A DNA stretch of 35,532 bases from Treponema sp. (GTDB lineage Bacteria; Spirochaetota; Spirochaetia; Treponematales; Breznakiellaceae): assembly GCA_031280155.1 (NCBI GenBank), contig JAITHD010000212.1, positions 1 to 35,532 of the forward strand. Direction: 5' to 3'. Made by a program: the position numbers and the translations under genes. Positions 1-8,143 of this stretch are shown one piece after another. Every line of letters starts with the position of its first letter. The stretch's first letter is position 1. Below the pieces are notes generated by a model, which saw nothing but the letters and a program-made list of their open reading frames with translations, did no database searches and was not told where the DNA came from.

Positions 1-212
1 AAAAACTCCCTACAGGGAGCTTTTACGGCGGTTCCAACCCATGCTCCCCGGTCTTACTGTATCTCCCACAAGCGTAGATTCCCGTGGGTCCCACGGTACG
101 TCTATATGTATATCACAGGGAGGATAGACATGACAAGCCGTCAACTAAAAAATCCTTACGGATTTTTTGCGCCTTATATCCCATGCCTAAAGGCAGGGGC
201 TTTACGGCGCTT
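1..212 (-). mobile_element. Decayed IS200/IS605-type end with tnpB tail
   Basis: Read on the minus strand, a palindrome at 169-210 (GCGCC...GGCGC arms, central CCTTTAGG-like core) is followed by about 130 bp that reads like the extreme C-terminus of an IS605 TnpB (phrases VPWDPREST and VGDTV), ending at a TAG at 10-12. The sequence then runs into a GCTCCC/GGGAGC hairpin (6-20) next to CCGCCGTAAAA at the window edge. No TnpB catalytic core or TnpA is present, so this is a scar. The same order (palindrome, tail, palindrome) occurs at 17998-18310. The TnpB assignment rests on resemblance of a short degenerate tail and is an inference. Plus-strand reading of the same DNA gives only a spurious ORF. 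Confidence 0.45.
147..168. terminator. Bidirectional A/T-tract hairpin
   Basis: AAAAAATCC, a TTAC loop and GGATTTTTT form a perfect 9-bp stem with an A run on one side and a T run on the other, the form of a bidirectional intrinsic terminator. It lies inside the IS relic, between the palindrome and the tnpB tail. Confidence 0.5.
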
Positions 213-367
213 GTGGTAAAGTCCAAAGTTTTGCACCCTGACCACCTCCGGTTTTATCCTAAGACTTCTGTCAGGGGTACAATCCTAGAACAGTCCTTCG
301 GCGGGGGGATTGACAGATTTCATGGGTCTCTCTATTTTTATTTCTAAGCAAACTATGGAGGCTGGCA

Positions 368-1396
368 TTGGTTATTGCTATGAAACAGGGGACCTCAGCA
401 AAAGAAGCTCAGGCTTTCGCTGCGGTTCTTGAACAACAAGGGGTTAAGGTTCATTTTTCTGAGGGCGCTTCCCAGACCGTACTTGGTCTTGTAGGGGATA
501 CCACCAACATTGACGAAGAATCTCTCAGGGCCCATCATCTGGTTGAAAAGGTTATCCGAGTACAGGCGCCGTACAAACGAGCGCATCGGCAGTTTCACCC
601 TGAAAATACGCGGATCGATATTGCCGCGCCGTCTGGTCCGGATCGTCATATTGGAGCAGGGTATTTGGGGATTATTGCCGGTCCCTGTTCCGTAGAAAGT
701 CGGGAACAGATTATAACGATTGCGGCGTCGGTGAAACAGTCCGGCGCTGGTTTTCTTCGAGGCGGCGCGTTTAAGCCCCGGACAAGTCCTTACAGTTTTC
801 AAGGACTGGGAGACGAAGGGCTTACGCTGCTTTTGGAAGCGAAAAAAGAAACTGGACTTCCTATTGTCAGTGAACTTATGGATGTGAAACATCTGGACGG
901 ATTTAATGAAGTGGATATCATCCAAATAGGCGCTCGGAATATGCAGAATTTTACGCTTCTCAAAGAATTAGGACGTTGCGGAAAGCCTGTCTTGCTGAAG
1001 CGAGGACTTGCGTCTACCATCAAAGAATTTCTTATGGCTGCGGAATATCTTATAGCCGGCGGCAACGACCGGATCGTTCTTTGCGAACGGGGGATTCGTA
1101 CATTCGAGGATTTTACTCGGAATACCCTGGATTTGTCCGCTGTTCCGGGGCTGAAAAAAGAGAGCCATCTGCCGGTAATCGTAGATCCTAGTCATGCTAC
1201 AGGCTTATCATGGATGGTTCCTGCTTTGGCTAAAGCCGCCATAGCCGCCGGCGCTGACGGCATCATGGTAGAGGTTCACAATAATCCAGAAACCGCCCGC
1301 TGTGACGGTGAACAGTCTATCACTCCCGCAGACTTTGCGGGCTTAATGGAGATGATTCAAAAATACGCCGCTATTGAAGGAAAACAGATCGCTTAG
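368..1396 (+). CDS. aroF: 3-deoxy-7-phosphoheptulonate (DAHP) synthase
   Basis: First enzyme of the shikimate pathway: condenses phosphoenolpyruvate with erythrose 4-phosphate in the cytoplasm. The 342-residue protein has the two-part form of the Thermotoga/Bacillus-type enzyme: an N-terminal ferredoxin-like regulatory domain (about 1-85) and a TIM-barrel with IAGPCSVES (103-111), GGAFKPRTSPYSFQG, QIGARNMQNF, VLLKRG, VDPSHATG and a DGIMVEVHNNP segment near the end. The start is TTG at 368: GGAGG at 357-361 is well spaced for it, and the resulting N-terminus MVIAMKQGTS fits the family's usual M-I-V-V-M-K-P-G form. The ATG at 380 would remove a conserved strand. The N-terminal domain usually binds an aromatic feedback inhibitor. 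The next gene follows after 8 bp. Confidence 0.95.
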   Translation: MVIAMKQGTSAKEAQAFAAVLEQQGVKVHFSEGASQTVLGLVGDTTNIDEESLRAHHLVEKVIRVQAPYKRAHRQFHPENTRIDIAAPSGPDRHIGAGYLGIIAGPCSVESREQIITIAASVKQSGAGFLRGGAFKPRTSPYSFQGLGDEGLTLLLEAKKETGLPIVSELMDVKHLDGFNEVDIIQIGARNMQNFTLLKELGRCGKPVLLKRGLASTIKEFLMAAEYLIAGGNDRIVLCERGIRTFEDFTRNTLDLSAVPGLKKESHLPVIVDPSHATGLSWMVPALAKAAIAAGADGIMVEVHNNPETARCDGEQSITPADFAGLMEMIQKYAAIEGKQIA

Positions 1397-1404
1397 GAGC
1401 GTAT

Positions 1405-1929
1405 ATGCTGAGATTTGCAGGGTTAATCCTGATATATTTGGTCGCCGCCGGCGAGGCTATGGCGGAAAATGGGAATGAGACGGTCCCGGAAACGATCCGT
1501 CGTCCTCAATACGGCGAGGCTCCGCGATATCCCCAAGACACGGTTATCGGACCTTTGGGACCTGGAGACGCCCCGGAAGAAGCCTTCAGTTTTGCCCAAA
1601 ATCTTCTGCGAGGAGTGATCGCTAAAAATCAGGAAGCTCCGGTTCTAGCCGGTTTAGGAGAGGCTTTTATAAAAAATCTGTTTGAAACCTTGGAACCTGT
1701 TAATCCGCAGCGTTACAGGCTTGGAGGCGGACGGGAAGAACCTGACGGCAGTACGTCTTTTCTCGTCCGTTTTGTCGGACGGGAGCAGTGGATTACCGGG
1801 GAATTATTCCTTCGGTTTGAGGAAGACCGCTGGATTTTAGACGATCTCATTCTTGAAGAACCTCGAGATATCTCAAACAGCGGAGAAACCTATCGGTTTG
1901 ATTTTTCCCCTTATGAACGATTCTTTTAA
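1405..1929 (+). CDS. Small exported protein of unknown function
   Basis: Not recognised. The 174-residue protein starts with a short hydrophobic segment (LRFAGLILIYLVAAGEAMA) that looks like a cleavable signal peptide ending near AMA-EN, so it is probably periplasmic. The mature part is acidic and proline-rich at first (YGEAPRYPQDTVIGPLGPGD), then looks like one small alpha/beta domain with a strand-rich C-terminal half (SFLVRFVGREQWITGELFLRF) ending in an aromatic tail (YERFF). It lies 8 bp after aroF with its own AGGAG site, so it is probably co-transcribed, but nothing in it suggests a role in aromatic synthesis. I suspect a spirochaete-restricted family. Confidence 0.75.
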   Translation: MLRFAGLILIYLVAAGEAMAENGNETVPETIRRPQYGEAPRYPQDTVIGPLGPGDAPEEAFSFAQNLLRGVIAKNQEAPVLAGLGEAFIKNLFETLEPVNPQRYRLGGGREEPDGSTSFLVRFVGREQWITGELFLRFEEDRWILDDLILEEPRDISNSGETYRFDFSPYERFF

Positions 1930-1983
1930 TCCAACCCTTAGTTCGCGGCTCCTTTAATGGAGGATAGGCAGCCAATAAATGTA

Positions 1984-2012
1984 TCCACAGTACGCCGAAT
2001 TTGTTCTATATT
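1984..2012 (+). promoter_or_regulatory. Possible promoter for the sugar transferase gene
   Basis: TCCACA (1984-1989), a 17-bp spacer and TATATT (2007-2012) form a plausible sigma-70-like promoter. The expected transcript start is about 7 bases after the -10 box, at or next to the ATG at 2019, and no Shine-Dalgarno site precedes that ATG. If correct, the mRNA is leaderless. Confidence 0.35.
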
Positions 2013-2018
2013 ATAGAT

Positions 2019-3464
2019 ATGACATTAACCGAATTTGATATATGGTATCGGTCTCGATATCGTCGGACAAGCTCGGCGCTTACCGCTACGGCGATGATCC
2101 TGTCCGACCTTTTGGGAGTTATGCTTTCCTTTGGATCGGGTTTCTTTTTGGTTAATCTCTATGATTTATCAGCTATCAATTTTAAGTCTTTTGTTACCTA
2201 CTGGCCTTATTTACCGGTTTTTATTCTGGTTTTTCAAGTAAGCAATCTCTATCCGGGAATCTCCTTAGCCCCGTCAGAGGAACTCAAGCATTTTGTGGTG
2301 AGTTCCCTTATGGGTCATGGAGGAATTATTTTTTCACGATATATCGAAGATCAAGAATTCGATGCTATTTCAGTAGCTTTTATTATCAGCTGTGTAGTTT
2401 CTATCTTTATTTTGTTAAGCTGCCGCAGTATTACTCATAGCTTGTTAAGCAAATTTCGTCTTGGAGGAATTCCGGCGGTTGTTTTTGGGGGCGGAACAAT
2501 GGGGCGTATGTTGGTTGACCGGTTGCTCAACAGTAAAAAAGCAGGGTATGTACCAGCGCTTATTCTCGATGAGGATCCGGCTCTGGAAGACGTATATCAC
2601 GGGGTTCCTATCATTCGGGATACAAAGATTGGACCCGAAATAGTTCGGCGTTTTAATATTAAAATGGCGATTGTTACGAGTATGCCGAATCTTGACGCTC
2701 AAGAGTGGAACGCTATGCTTCATAATTCGGTATTTGCCTTCAGGTATCATGTCTTGATTCCTGAGTTTTCCAATATTACGAACATCTGGATGTCGGTTCG
2801 GGACTTTGACGGACTCCTTGGATTTGTTACAAGTCATAAACTGAAAATGTTTTGGAATCTGGGGATAAAACGGTTTGTTGATATTAGTTTGTCTTTGATC
2901 ATTGGGCTTATATTGCTGCCTTTACTGCTGGCTATTGCGTTGCTGGTTAAAGTTACTTCCCCGGGTCCGGCTTTATATGGACATAAACGGCTTGGGATAA
3001 ACGGCAAGCCCTTTAAGGCGTACAAATTCCGGTCTATGGTGATAGACGCGGATCACCGGCTCAAAGCGCTTCTCGCTTCGGATCCCAAGGCGCGATCCGA
3101 ATGGGACGTACATCGTAAACTCAAGGATGATCCGCGAGTGACGAAAGTGGGGAAATTCCTGCGCCAAACGAGTCTTGATGAATTTCCTCAACTTATCAAT
3201 ATTTTAAAAGGTGAAATGAGTCTGGTAGGACCTCGACCTATTGTCGAGGACGAAGTCGTGAAATATGGAGAAGATTACAGGCGTATTTTTTCAGTCAAGC
3301 CCGGTTTATCCGGACTTTGGCAGGTTTCAGGACGGTCTGATACAGACTATAATGAACGAGTAGCCTTTGATTTATATTATTTACAAAGCTGGTCTGTATG
3401 GCTTGATCTGTGGATTTTATATAAAACGATTGGGGTTGTTATCAAAGGCAAAGGAGCTTATTAA
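2019..3464 (+). CDS. Undecaprenyl-phosphate sugar-1-phosphate transferase (WbaP-like)
   Basis: Initiates a surface polysaccharide by moving a hexose-1-phosphate from a nucleotide sugar onto undecaprenyl phosphate at the inner membrane. The full-length architecture is visible: about four N-terminal membrane segments, a central nucleotide-binding-like domain (AVVFGGGTMGRMLVDRLL), then the bacterial sugar transferase domain in roughly the last 200 residues. That domain has its re-entrant hydrophobic segment, PGPALYGHKRLG, YKFRSMVIDAD, SLDEFPQLINILKGEMSLVG-PRP and KPGLSGLWQVSGRSD. An in-frame TTG at 2001 would add six residues; neither start has a clear ribosome site. The sugar (galactose or glucose phosphate) cannot be read from sequence. 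No other polysaccharide genes flank it. The next gene overlaps its stop by one base. Confidence 0.9.
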   Translation: MTLTEFDIWYRSRYRRTSSALTATAMILSDLLGVMLSFGSGFFLVNLYDLSAINFKSFVTYWPYLPVFILVFQVSNLYPGISLAPSEELKHFVVSSLMGHGGIIFSRYIEDQEFDAISVAFIISCVVSIFILLSCRSITHSLLSKFRLGGIPAVVFGGGTMGRMLVDRLLNSKKAGYVPALILDEDPALEDVYHGVPIIRDTKIGPEIVRRFNIKMAIVTSMPNLDAQEWNAMLHNSVFAFRYHVLIPEFSNITNIWMSVRDFDGLLGFVTSHKLKMFWNLGIKRFVDISLSLIIGLILLPLLLAIALLVKVTSPGPALYGHKRLGINGKPFKAYKFRSMVIDADHRLKALLASDPKARSEWDVHRKLKDDPRVTKVGKFLRQTSLDEFPQLINILKGEMSLVGPRPIVEDEVVKYGEDYRRIFSVKPGLSGLWQVSGRSDTDYNERVAFDLYYLQSWSVWLDLWILYKTIGVVIKGKGAY

Positions 3465-4252
3465 TGAAAAAAATGAAAAAATGGGTTTTTGTCAGTATCT
3501 TGCTGGTATTGGGTGTATCGGTTTATAGTCAGAATCGTTCTTTTGACCGTCTGTTTCCACAGCTTGATCCGTCTCAGCGGGAACAAGTGTTTTCTTCTCA
3601 GGGCTTAGGGATTTACGGTGAAATAACAGTCCCTCAGTTGCTGCCTCCAACCGAATCAGGCGTAGATATCGCTGGTTTTGTACTCAGTCGGAATCCTTCC
3701 CATCTTGCGGAATCTCTGCTGGTTATTCAGACCAAAAGACCAATAGGGTTTATTCAGGTCTACAACGCTCTGGGAAATATCCGGGGATTAAAGGGGCGCT
3801 TGTATAATTCATTTACCCGCAAACAGGCGGTCCCGCTTTTTGAGGATGCTACCCGTATTGTGAGCGACAAAAAAACTTCGCCTCTTCCGGATCCAGAGCC
3901 GGCTAAAGTATTGCCTTCAGCGGAAACCGCGTATATTCGTCTCAAAGATGTAAACTTCGGCAATACCTACTATCAGGCTGATTTTATTAACAATGGAAGG
4001 TATGTATCTTTCAGGCTTTCAAATTTTAGAAATATCACCTATTTAGTTGTTCCCGTAATAAAGGAACAGAAATTTACCGCTGAACTGTATTTTGAGATTC
4101 TTGCAGAGGGACTATTAGTTTACAGTATTGCCGGCGCGGAAGTATCTAATTTTGTAGCTTCTAAGATCGATATACCCTCGGCAATTCAAAAACGTCTGGA
4201 AGTCTTTACTCAATGGGTTGTCGAAGGCATACTAAGTCAAGATCAGTATTGA
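3464..4252 (+). CDS. Exported protein of unknown function
   Basis: Not recognised. The 262-residue protein has a clear signal peptide (KKMKKWVFVSILLVLGVSVYSQ, cleavage near YSQ), so it should be periplasmic or outer-membrane associated. The mature protein has no membrane segments. It looks like a mixed alpha/beta fold with a helix near DPSQREQVFSSQ and strand-rich stretches (YIRLKDVNFGNTYYQADF, NGRYVSFRLSNFRNITYLVV). Its ATG overlaps the TAA of the sugar transferase by one base and is preceded by AAAGGAG, so the two are translationally coupled, which hints at an envelope role. No catalytic signature is visible. Homologues are likely in other treponemes, which a search could confirm. Confidence 0.75.
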   Translation: MKKMKKWVFVSILLVLGVSVYSQNRSFDRLFPQLDPSQREQVFSSQGLGIYGEITVPQLLPPTESGVDIAGFVLSRNPSHLAESLLVIQTKRPIGFIQVYNALGNIRGLKGRLYNSFTRKQAVPLFEDATRIVSDKKTSPLPDPEPAKVLPSAETAYIRLKDVNFGNTYYQADFINNGRYVSFRLSNFRNITYLVVPVIKEQKFTAELYFEILAEGLLVYSIAGAEVSNFVASKIDIPSAIQKRLEVFTQWVVEGILSQDQY

Positions 4253-4275
4253 AAAAAATATATATAGTAAGTATC

Positions 4276-5232
4276 ATGTTTTGTATGGAACCTACAAATT
4301 TAAAAGGGCGGTCTTTGCTCACCTGGCTGGATTATTCAGAAATGGAAATCCGCTATTTGTTGGATTTGTCTAAGCAGGTAAAAGCCGAAAACCAACGAGG
4401 TGAAATTCATCAGCGTTTCACAGGAAAAACTATTGCATTGCTTTTTGAAAAGCGTTCTACCCGGACTCGGTGCGCTTTTGAGACCGCGGTTGGAGAGGAA
4501 GGAGGGCATCCGGTATTTCTTTCAACCGCGGATATTCAGCTTGGGGCTAAAGAATCTGTTGAAGATACCGCCCGGGTCTTGGGAAGAATGTTTGACGCGA
4601 TTCAGTTTCGGGGATTCAAACAGTCTACTGTCGAAATCTTGGCGGCTTATTCAGGAGTGCCTGTATATAACGGGCTTACCGACCGTTTTCACCCTACCCA
4701 GGTTTTGGCGGATATCCAGACCTTAGAAGAAAATTTCGGCTCTATTCAAGGAAGAAAAATTTGTTTTGTCGGAGACGGTCGAAATAATGTAGCCCGTTCT
4801 CTCATGGTAATATGCTCAAAACTGGGCATTCATTTTTCGGTTGTCACCCCGGCGCGGCTCAATCCAGACCCGGACTTAATCAAGGTCTGTACTATTCTAG
4901 CTGAATCTTCCGGCGCACAGCTTAGGATTACCGAGGATCTTCAAGAAGTCAAAGGCGCTGATGCCTTATATACCGACGTGTGGGTGTCTATGGGGGAAGA
5001 AGCCCAGAAAGAAGAACGCCTTCGGCTGCTCCGTCCCTATCAGGTCAACCAGTCTCTCATGGACAAAACAGGACGTAAAGACACGATTTTTCTCCACTGC
5101 CTGCCGGCGGTCAAAGGTGAAGAAGTTACCCCAGAGGTGATTGACGGTCCTCAAAGCCGGGCCTGGGACGAAGCGGAAAATCGAAAACATACGATTAAAG
5201 CGATCCTGCTGGCTACCCTTAGTCTTATATAG
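4276..5232 (+). CDS. argF: Ornithine carbamoyltransferase
   Basis: Transfers the carbamoyl group of carbamoyl phosphate to ornithine, giving citrulline (arginine synthesis), or runs in reverse in the arginine deiminase pathway. Diagnostic motifs are all present: the carbamoyl-phosphate loop STRTR (about residue 60), HPTQVLAD (about 138), the ornithine-loop region DVWVSMG and the HCLP motif (about 273). Length (about 318) is normal. The open frame extends upstream into the previous gene, but residues before 4276 are unlike the family. ATG at 4276 and 4285 are both possible, the latter giving MEPTNLKGRSLL; neither has a strong ribosome site. No other arginine gene is nearby, so direction of use cannot be decided here. 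Confidence 0.95.
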   Translation: MFCMEPTNLKGRSLLTWLDYSEMEIRYLLDLSKQVKAENQRGEIHQRFTGKTIALLFEKRSTRTRCAFETAVGEEGGHPVFLSTADIQLGAKESVEDTARVLGRMFDAIQFRGFKQSTVEILAAYSGVPVYNGLTDRFHPTQVLADIQTLEENFGSIQGRKICFVGDGRNNVARSLMVICSKLGIHFSVVTPARLNPDPDLIKVCTILAESSGAQLRITEDLQEVKGADALYTDVWVSMGEEAQKEERLRLLRPYQVNQSLMDKTGRKDTIFLHCLPAVKGEEVTPEVIDGPQSRAWDEAENRKHTIKAILLATLSLI

Positions 5233-5239
5233 CTTTAAA

Positions 5240-5266
5240 CCAAGCCCGATGCTTTTTGGGGCTTGG
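5240..5266. terminator. Hairpin after argF
   Basis: CCAAGCCC and GGGCTTGG form a perfect 8-bp stem around an 11-base loop, eight bases after the argF stop. There is no T run behind it on the plus strand, so it may act as a 3' stabilising hairpin rather than a strict intrinsic terminator. A weaker AT-rich inverted repeat (AAATTTGC/GCAAAATTT) follows at about 5296-5315. Confidence 0.45.
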
Positions 5267-5378
5267 AAGCCGGCAGCCCTTTCCCTATCATTACAAAATT
5301 TGCTTGCAAAATTTAAGGAAACGCCATAAAATAATAGAATATTGATTTTATTTATCAGTTATATTTTTGGGGTATTCT

Positions 5379-6293
5379 ATGGGTCAAATTTCAAAAACCT
5401 TAGGCAAAGATATGCAGCGGAATTGGTCTCTGTACCTTTTGGCGGTACCAGTGATTCTTTTCTATCTGCTCTTTGCCTATAAACCTATGTACGGCGCACT
5501 TATCGCATTTAAAGATTTCTCCCCGGGGCGGGGATTTGACAGAAGTCCTTGGATCGGTTTAGAGCATTTCAGCCGGTTCTTCAAGAGTCCCTACTTTTTT
5601 CGGCTCCTGCGGAATACATTTCTTATCAGTTTTTACGGTCTGATTTTTGGTTTTCCAGCGCCGATTATTCTTGCGCTTATGCTTAATGAAGTGCGTCATT
5701 CCTTCTATAAACGAACTATTCAGACCATTACCTATCTTCCCCACTTTATCTCTATGATCGTCATTGCCGGTATGATCACTGATTTTTCCCTTTCTACCGG
5801 ACTTTTTAACGATATTATCGAGTTTTTTGGAGGTACCCGGTTTCCCTTGCTTCAACGTCCCAATCTGTACCGGCCTATCTATATAGCTTCTGATATCTGG
5901 CAAAGCGTAGGCTGGGGGACTATTATTTATCTCTCTGCGTTATCAGGCATAGACCCTCAGCTCTACGAGGCCGCAATGATAGATGGAGCGGGACGCTTCA
6001 AACAACTCCTTCACATCACGATTCCTTCTATTATGCCTACGATCATAATTCTGTTGATCCTCCGTATTGGGCAGCTCCTGGGGGTTGGGTATGAAAAGAC
6101 TATCCTGCTCTACAATCCATCGACGTATGAGACGGCGGATATTATCTCTACATACGTGTACCGAGTTGGGCTTTTGGAACAGAATTGGAGCTATTCTACT
6201 GCTATCGGTCTTTTTAATTCAGTAATTAACTTCAGCCTTCTGCTGGCGGCAAATAAGATAAGCAGCAAAGTTTCTGAAACAAGTCTTTGGTAG
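5379..6293 (+). CDS. lplB: ABC sugar transporter permease, LplB type
   Basis: Inner-membrane permease of a carbohydrate ABC importer of the LplB family, common in Paenibacillus-like Firmicutes and treponemes and often serving complex or oligomeric sugars. About six membrane helices are visible. The family N-terminal phrase NWSLYLLAVPVILFYLLFAYKP and KPMYGALIAFKDFSPGRG are present, and the cytoplasmic EAA loop reads EAAMIDGAGRFKQLL, the contact for the ATPase. ATG at 5379 is chosen because GGGG (5369-5372) is well spaced for it; an in-frame TTG at 5367 sits on top of that site. It is followed by the second permease after 17 bp. No substrate-binding lipoprotein or ATPase gene is adjacent. Confidence 0.92.
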   Translation: MGQISKTLGKDMQRNWSLYLLAVPVILFYLLFAYKPMYGALIAFKDFSPGRGFDRSPWIGLEHFSRFFKSPYFFRLLRNTFLISFYGLIFGFPAPIILALMLNEVRHSFYKRTIQTITYLPHFISMIVIAGMITDFSLSTGLFNDIIEFFGGTRFPLLQRPNLYRPIYIASDIWQSVGWGTIIYLSALSGIDPQLYEAAMIDGAGRFKQLLHITIPSIMPTIIILLILRIGQLLGVGYEKTILLYNPSTYETADIISTYVYRVGLLEQNWSYSTAIGLFNSVINFSLLLAANKISSKVSETSLW

Positions 6294-6310
6294 GGAGAAA
6301 AGGAAAAAGA

Positions 6311-7201
6311 ATGAAAATATCCGGTGTTAGGTACACTCAGGGAGAAAACGTCTTCATGGCGTTCAATTACGCCTTCCTAGCTTTAATGGCTTTAATTTGT
6401 CTGTATCCTATGCTCTATGTGGTGTTTGCATCGTTGAGCAATAACAATCTGCTGATGCAGCATACTGGCGCGCTTTTGAAACCCCTGGGGTTCAGTGTTG
6501 CCGCTTACAATAGGGTATTTAAGAATCCGATGATCCTTTTGGGGTATCGAAACACTCTATTTGTATTGATCGCAGGCGTTTTGGTAAGCCTATTTATGAC
6601 CTCTCTGGGAGCCTATGTTCTGTCCCGAAAGCAGGTGCTTTTCAAGAAGCCTATTATGATGGCGATAACCTTCACTATGTTTTTTTCAGGAGGCATGATT
6701 CCGGCGTACTTGAATCTTCGAGACCTGCACTTGACCAATACGCTGTGGGGACTGATTATTCCGGGAGCGATCAGCACATACAATATGATAATCCTGCGTA
6801 CTTCTTTTCAGTCGATTCCAGATTCTTTGACGGAAGCGGCGATTATTGACGGCGCAGGACATATTCGGATACTTTTTTCCATAGTATTGCCCCTGTCCAA
6901 GGCGATATTAGCGGTGATGATCCTGTATTATGGGATAGGAATCTGGAACGCCTGGTTTTGGGCAAGCGCAATCTTGCGGCAGCGGGAATTATACCCTCTC
7001 CAAGTAGTCCTTCGGGAAATTCTGCTCCAAAATTCAGCTATCGAGATGTCAACCGGGATAGATCCGGGGGATCAGGACTCTATTGCGGCAACGATCAAGT
7101 ATGCCACCATCGTTGTCGCTACTGTGCCAATACTCTGTATTTATCCGTTTCTGCAAAAATATTTCGCTCGAGGCGTGATGATTGGCGGGGTAAAAGAATA
7201 A
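6311..7201 (+). CDS. ytcP: ABC sugar transporter permease, YtcP/LplC type
   Basis: Second permease of the same importer (MalG-like, COG0395 style), pairing with the preceding LplB-type subunit. About six membrane helices, beginning with MAFNYAFLALMALICLYPML, the EAA loop EAAIIDGAGHIRILFSIVLP, and the usual C-terminal LQKYFARGVMIGGVKE, nearly identical to family tails. ATG at 6311 follows AGGA at 6301-6304; an upstream in-frame TTG at 6287 would overlap the first permease and is less likely. The solute-binding protein expected in this family is missing immediately downstream, where a 298-bp AT-rich gap without a recognisable gene or clear terminator follows. Confidence 0.92.
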   Translation: MKISGVRYTQGENVFMAFNYAFLALMALICLYPMLYVVFASLSNNNLLMQHTGALLKPLGFSVAAYNRVFKNPMILLGYRNTLFVLIAGVLVSLFMTSLGAYVLSRKQVLFKKPIMMAITFTMFFSGGMIPAYLNLRDLHLTNTLWGLIIPGAISTYNMIILRTSFQSIPDSLTEAAIIDGAGHIRILFSIVLPLSKAILAVMILYYGIGIWNAWFWASAILRQRELYPLQVVLREILLQNSAIEMSTGIDPGDQDSIAATIKYATIVVATVPILCIYPFLQKYFARGVMIGGVKE

Positions 7202-7499
7202 GGCTTGGCATTGGCAGGAGACAAAACCTCCTATTAAAATCGCAGTATCTATTAGTAATTTTTGAATATACTCTGTCTGCTTTTCTATACGTTTAGAATA
7301 TTTCTCAATCGGTACGTTTCCAAAGAATCAAGATTTTTTATGGAAAAATTATGATTTGTCTCTAAAAAAAGCTGAAAATCATAGAATTTTTTGAATAAAA
7401 TGTATATTCTATATATATGATTGATTTAGCTTACATGATCTAATACTTGGCATAGAATGTGCTGTTATATATGTAAGACGAGAGGAAGGTATAATTTTT

Positions 7500-8135
7500 A
7501 TGGATCATATTATGTCATCGGGAAGCGGGTTGTTTACATCATTGCTGCCGAGTAAATTGAGCCTCAAAGAGGTTAAAACTGAAATTATTAGGAAATCGAT
7601 TCATTTTCTCATTGCCCTGAGTCCAAGCATGGCGGCAGTGAACCGTTCGGTTACTATGATGCTTCTGACGATAGGGACGCTTTGTTACGCTTATTTGGAA
7701 ACCCTTAGATTGTCAGGAATGAAGATTGGGCTGATCTCTTCTATTACCGCTATGGCTTCACGGTCAAGAGATCAGGGGCGTTTTGTTATGGGTCCGGTTA
7801 CCCTGGGAATCGGCGCTTTGCTTGCGCTATTGCTGTATCCCTCGCCGGTAGCGTCTATTGCCATATACGCTTTGGCTTTTGGAGACGGCTTCGCCAGTTT
7901 AGTGGGCAAGCTCTTTGGACAAATCCGACCAGTTTTTTTAGGCGGGAAAAGCGTTGAAGGTTCTCTTGCGTGCTTTACAGCGGTCTTGTTTGCGGCTTAT
8001 CAGGTTTCATACAATTACAAAACCGCCTTGATTGCCGCAATAACCGCTACTATAGTGGAAAGCCTTCCGCTGGAAGACTATGATAATCTAGCTATTCCTA
8101 TCACCGTTGGGTTTATGGCGGGACTTGCCTTCTAA
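7500..8135 (+). CDS. Dolichol/phytol-kinase-like membrane protein
   Basis: A 211-residue integral membrane protein of the SEC59/phosphatidate cytidylyltransferase-like group (COG0170). Features are the N-terminal EIIRKSIHFLIALSP (a conserved K-x-x-H-F in this family), several hydrophobic helices, the loop FGDGFASLVGKLFGQ, then LGGKSVEGSLACF and a late PLEDYDNLAIPI. Family members phosphorylate polyprenols, phytol or dolichol using CTP or another nucleotide. The bacterial ones may recycle polyprenol or diacylglycerol, but the true substrate here is unknown. GAGGAAGG at 7482-7489 lies ten bases before the ATG at 7500; a second ATG at 7512 is possible. It stands alone, between the permeases and the convergent glucosidase 8 bp beyond its stop. 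Confidence 0.8.
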   Translation: MDHIMSSGSGLFTSLLPSKLSLKEVKTEIIRKSIHFLIALSPSMAAVNRSVTMMLLTIGTLCYAYLETLRLSGMKIGLISSITAMASRSRDQGRFVMGPVTLGIGALLALLLYPSPVASIAIYALAFGDGFASLVGKLFGQIRPVFLGGKSVEGSLACFTAVLFAAYQVSYNYKTALIAAITATIVESLPLEDYDNLAIPITVGFMAGLAF

Positions 8136-8143
8136 TTAATTAT

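Noticed and set aside
84-347. Plus-strand 87-residue ORF
   Set aside because: It is the opposite strand of the IS-end palindrome and tnpB tail; the phrase CALYP-PK recurs in the frame at 18027-18317 for the same reason.
363-378. Sigma-54-like TGGCAT...TTGC at the aroF start
   Set aside because: GG-to-GC spacing is one base off and the motif overlaps the ribosome site and start codon.
395-925. 176-residue antisense ORF within aroF
   Set aside because: Shadow of a strongly conserved gene, with no protein-like features of its own.
7202-7499. Gene or binding protein in the gap after the permeases
   Set aside because: AT-rich with frequent stops in all frames; only a weak AGGAG/CTCCT inverted repeat near 7217-7233.
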